In this document: positions 12,450-13,150 of the stretch, piece by piece | How positions within the stretch are numbered: position 1 is the first letter of the stretch | Layout of the letters: every line of letters begins with the position of its first letter | Assembly: GCA_001805085.1 (NCBI GenBank) | Contig: MHEA01000022.1 | Location: forward strand, 249-13,398 | Reading direction: 5' to 3' | Length of the DNA stretch: 13,150 nt | Source of the DNA: Nitrospirae bacterium GWC2_57_9 | GTDB taxonomy: Bacteria > Nitrospirota > UBA9217 | Notes under the pieces: model-generated | What the model saw: the letters and a program-made list of their open reading frames with translations, nothing else | Database searches by the model: none | Told to the model about the DNA's origin: nothing | Translations under genes and position numbers: made by a program

Positions 12450-13150
12450 ATGGCAAAGGCAAGGATCCTGCTCGTCGAGGACAACAAAACGCAGGCGACG
12501 CTCATCTGCGAGTGTCTTGACCGGTGCGGTTACGAGACGCTGCATGTCGAGAACGGGATGTCTGCGATCAAGGCGGCCAAGACCGACAAGGTCGATCTGA
12601 TCCTCCTCGACCTGCTGCTGCCCGATATCGACGGGAATGAAGTGTGCCGATGGCTCAAGCTGAACCACGACACGAAGGCCATTCCCATCATTATGCTGAC
12701 GGCCAAGGGAGAATCGAATGACAAGGTGGCCGGGCTCGAAGCAGGCGCCGACGACTACCTGCAGAAACCCTTCGACGAGCATGAGCTGAATGCCAGGATC
12801 TATGCGCGGTTGCGGGTCAAACTGCAGCAGGATGAGCTGCAGCAGAAGAACCGGCAGCTTGAGTCGATGCTGACACAGGTGGAAACGCTGGCTATCATGG
12901 ACTCTCTTACCGGACTGTTCAATCGGCGGCGGTTTGAAACGATCATCGCCAATGAGTTCAAAAAGTCGCAGCGTTACCTCCACCCCCTGACCTGCATGAT
13001 GATCGATATCGACCATTTCAAGGCCATAAACGACCGGTTCGGACACCAGGCAGGCGACGTAGTGCTGCGTGAGGTTGCCCAGAGCATTCAGACGAGCATA
13101 CGCGAAGTGGACAGCCTGGCAAGGTGGGGCGGCGAGGAGTTTGTCGTATT
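12450..13150 (+). CDS. REC-GGDEF response regulator, probable diguanylate cyclase (cut by window edge)
   Basis: 233 codons are visible. An N-terminal receiver domain (4-120) has E10/D11, phosphoacceptor D54 in LLDLLLPDIDG, T84 and K106 in QKPF. A coiled-coil linker (about 122-146) follows, then the cyclase domain starting at LAIMDSLTGLFNRRRFE. Metal ligand D186 (MIDIDHFKAINDRFGHQAGD), the active-site GGEEF (227-231) and the product-inhibition site R218-x2-D221, five residues before it, are present. This supports an active, feedback-inhibited enzyme making cyclic di-GMP from two GTP, controlled by phosphorylation. The remainder of the catalytic domain and any further domain lie outside. ATG 12450 follows AAGGGAG by about 7 nt. 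The kinase partner is not evident here. Confidence 0.95.
   Translation, partial: MAKARILLVEDNKTQATLICECLDRCGYETLHVENGMSAIKAAKTDKVDLILLDLLLPDIDGNEVCRWLKLNHDTKAIPIIMLTAKGESNDKVAGLEAGADDYLQKPFDEHELNARIYARLRVKLQQDELQQKNRQLESMLTQVETLAIMDSLTGLFNRRRFETIIANEFKKSQRYLHPLTCMMIDIDHFKAINDRFGHQAGDVVLREVAQSIQTSIREVDSLARWGGEEFVV

Overview
The window looks like a chromosomal segment of a Gram-negative, environmental, free-living bacterium. Its PAS-rich sensor kinase, REC-GGDEF protein, small Zn-ribbon proteins and MraZ-controlled cell-wall cluster are gene types common in Desulfobacterota and Nitrospirota. That placement is inference from gene content, not a computed phylogeny. There are no tRNA, rRNA, CRISPR, phage or transposase genes.

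Layout. Bases 1-2739 (minus strand) hold the start of the division and cell-wall (dcw) operon, read right to left: promoter, MraZ operator, mraZ, a STAS-domain gene, rsmH, ftsL, and the first 136 codons of ftsI or a related class B PBP. The extra STAS gene between mraZ and rsmH is the main oddity of the cluster. A heptamer-repeat tract surrounds the rsmH start, and a perfect CRP-type palindrome sits over the rsmH stop codon, upstream of ftsL. Diverging from mraZ is a small HNH protein gene (2842-3147).

Bases 3178-7499 (minus) are a two-component locus. A large membrane sensor histidine kinase (MASE-like membrane region, Cache-like sensor, three PAS domains, HisKA, HATPase) overlaps a REC response regulator with a C-terminal Cys4 motif by 8 nt. 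The kinase frame is broken twice: by a perfect 35-bp tandem duplication (6492-6561) and by a one-base loss near 5527. Undoing both gives exactly 1,219 codons plus stop. Bases 7635-8724 (minus) form a three-gene operon: a YkoF/MTH1187-type thiamine-binding-fold protein, a 73-aa coiled-coil protein and a Zn-ribbon protein of the BCAM0308 type.

Bases 8898-10476 (plus) form another operon: a PlsC-type acyltransferase, an exported coiled-coil protein and a cupin. Then come prfC (release factor 3, 10732-12330), with a GC hairpin filling most of its short predicted leader, and a REC-GGDEF response regulator (probable diguanylate cyclase) cut by the window end. Five sigma70-type promoters with exact 17-bp spacers can be read directly, plus a weaker sixth before the HNH gene. 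No gene-free stretch exceeds 300 bases; the longest, 10477-10731, holds an inverted repeat and the prfC promoter.
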